DNA from: JAILEN01 sp036723975
Lineage (GTDB): Bacteria; Bacillota; Clostridia; Lachnospirales; Lachnospiraceae
DNA: 64,000 bases
Direction of reading: 5' to 3'
Assembly (NCBI GenBank): GCA_036723975.1
Contig: DAIMGJ010000011.1
Location: forward strand, 11,569-75,568
Positions 63,873 to 64,000 of this stretch are shown piece by piece. The notes under the pieces are model-generated. The model ran no database searches. It was given only the letters and a program-made list of their open reading frames with translations, and had not been told where the DNA came from. Each line of letters begins with the position of its first letter. The first letter of the stretch is position 1. The position numbers and the translations under genes were made by a program.

Positions 63873-64000
63873 TAACTTTTTATCGTTTATCGTTAATTAT
63901 TTTATTTTTACAATAATGTATATGGGATTAAGCCCTTTCTGCCAGGCTGAATAGCAAGGCGAGATGCGATTTTGTACTCGGAAATGCAACTTTGTAAATT

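Noticed and set aside
63880..64000. Possible gene start or small RNA at the right edge
   Set aside because: No open frame with ribosome site and no terminator; the sequence is cut by the window edge.

Overview
The window looks like a chromosomal segment of a moderately AT-rich, Gram-positive anaerobe of the Clostridia, most probably a Lachnospiraceae member. The grounds are the dGTPase-dnaG-rpoD-trmK-nif3 operon, a Y-family polymerase paired with a YolD-like protein under a Firmicutes-type LexA box, strong AGGAGG ribosome sites, DUF6033 and DUF5688 proteins that I associate with Lachnospiraceae, and a dense HD-GYP/hybrid-kinase signalling block. The genus cannot be fixed from sequence reading alone. 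Most genes lie on the minus strand.

Layout. 1-890: a cobalamin riboswitch controls a DUF4430 surface protein and an ECF S-component cut by the window edge, a likely B12 uptake unit. 935-3183: a small hypothetical gene, a YolD-like gene and a LexA-boxed translesion polymerase. 3234-8936: glycogen phosphorylase and isoleucyl-tRNA synthetase. 9006-13897: small membrane proteins, a lysophospholipase-like hydrolase, a glycerophosphodiester phosphodiesterase, an MFS transporter and a second hydrolase. 13967-22819: pseudouridine synthase, a uridine-kinase-like protein, the macromolecular synthesis operon and a DEDDh exonuclease.

22879-31288 is an integrated element of about 8.4 kb. A 20-bp sequence equal to the 3' end of tRNA-Leu(CAG) flanks it. 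It encodes a large serine recombinase at its left end, a three-gene operon (AAA+ ATPase, DUF5688 protein, unknown protein), an unknown small gene, a type III toxin-antitoxin system (two-repeat antitoxin RNA, terminator, ToxN/AbiQ-family endoribonuclease), a 63-bp structured inverted repeat with iteron-like repeats, a lipoprotein, two membrane proteins and a tiny ribbon-helix-helix protein. The type III system, known elsewhere for phage abortive infection, is the main accessory find. No relaxase or conjugation gene is seen.

31419-44684: tRNA-Leu, a flavodoxin-like protein, a four-gene signalling operon (two HD-GYP proteins, a receiver protein and a 1414-residue propeller hybrid histidine kinase), endonuclease III, a MntP-like exporter, a TetR regulator and a third HD-GYP protein. 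44700-54702: DUF308 membrane protein, potABCD polyamine transporter, DUF6033 protein, ATP-grasp enzyme, tRNA-Lys, a partial glycosyltransferase, a GH25 lysozyme and a cytidylate-kinase-like protein. 54756-64000: NrnA-like DHH phosphoesterase, a FtsX/LolD-type ABC pair, a heterodimeric ABC exporter with twin palindromic operators, and an XRE regulator with a DUF2975-like membrane partner.
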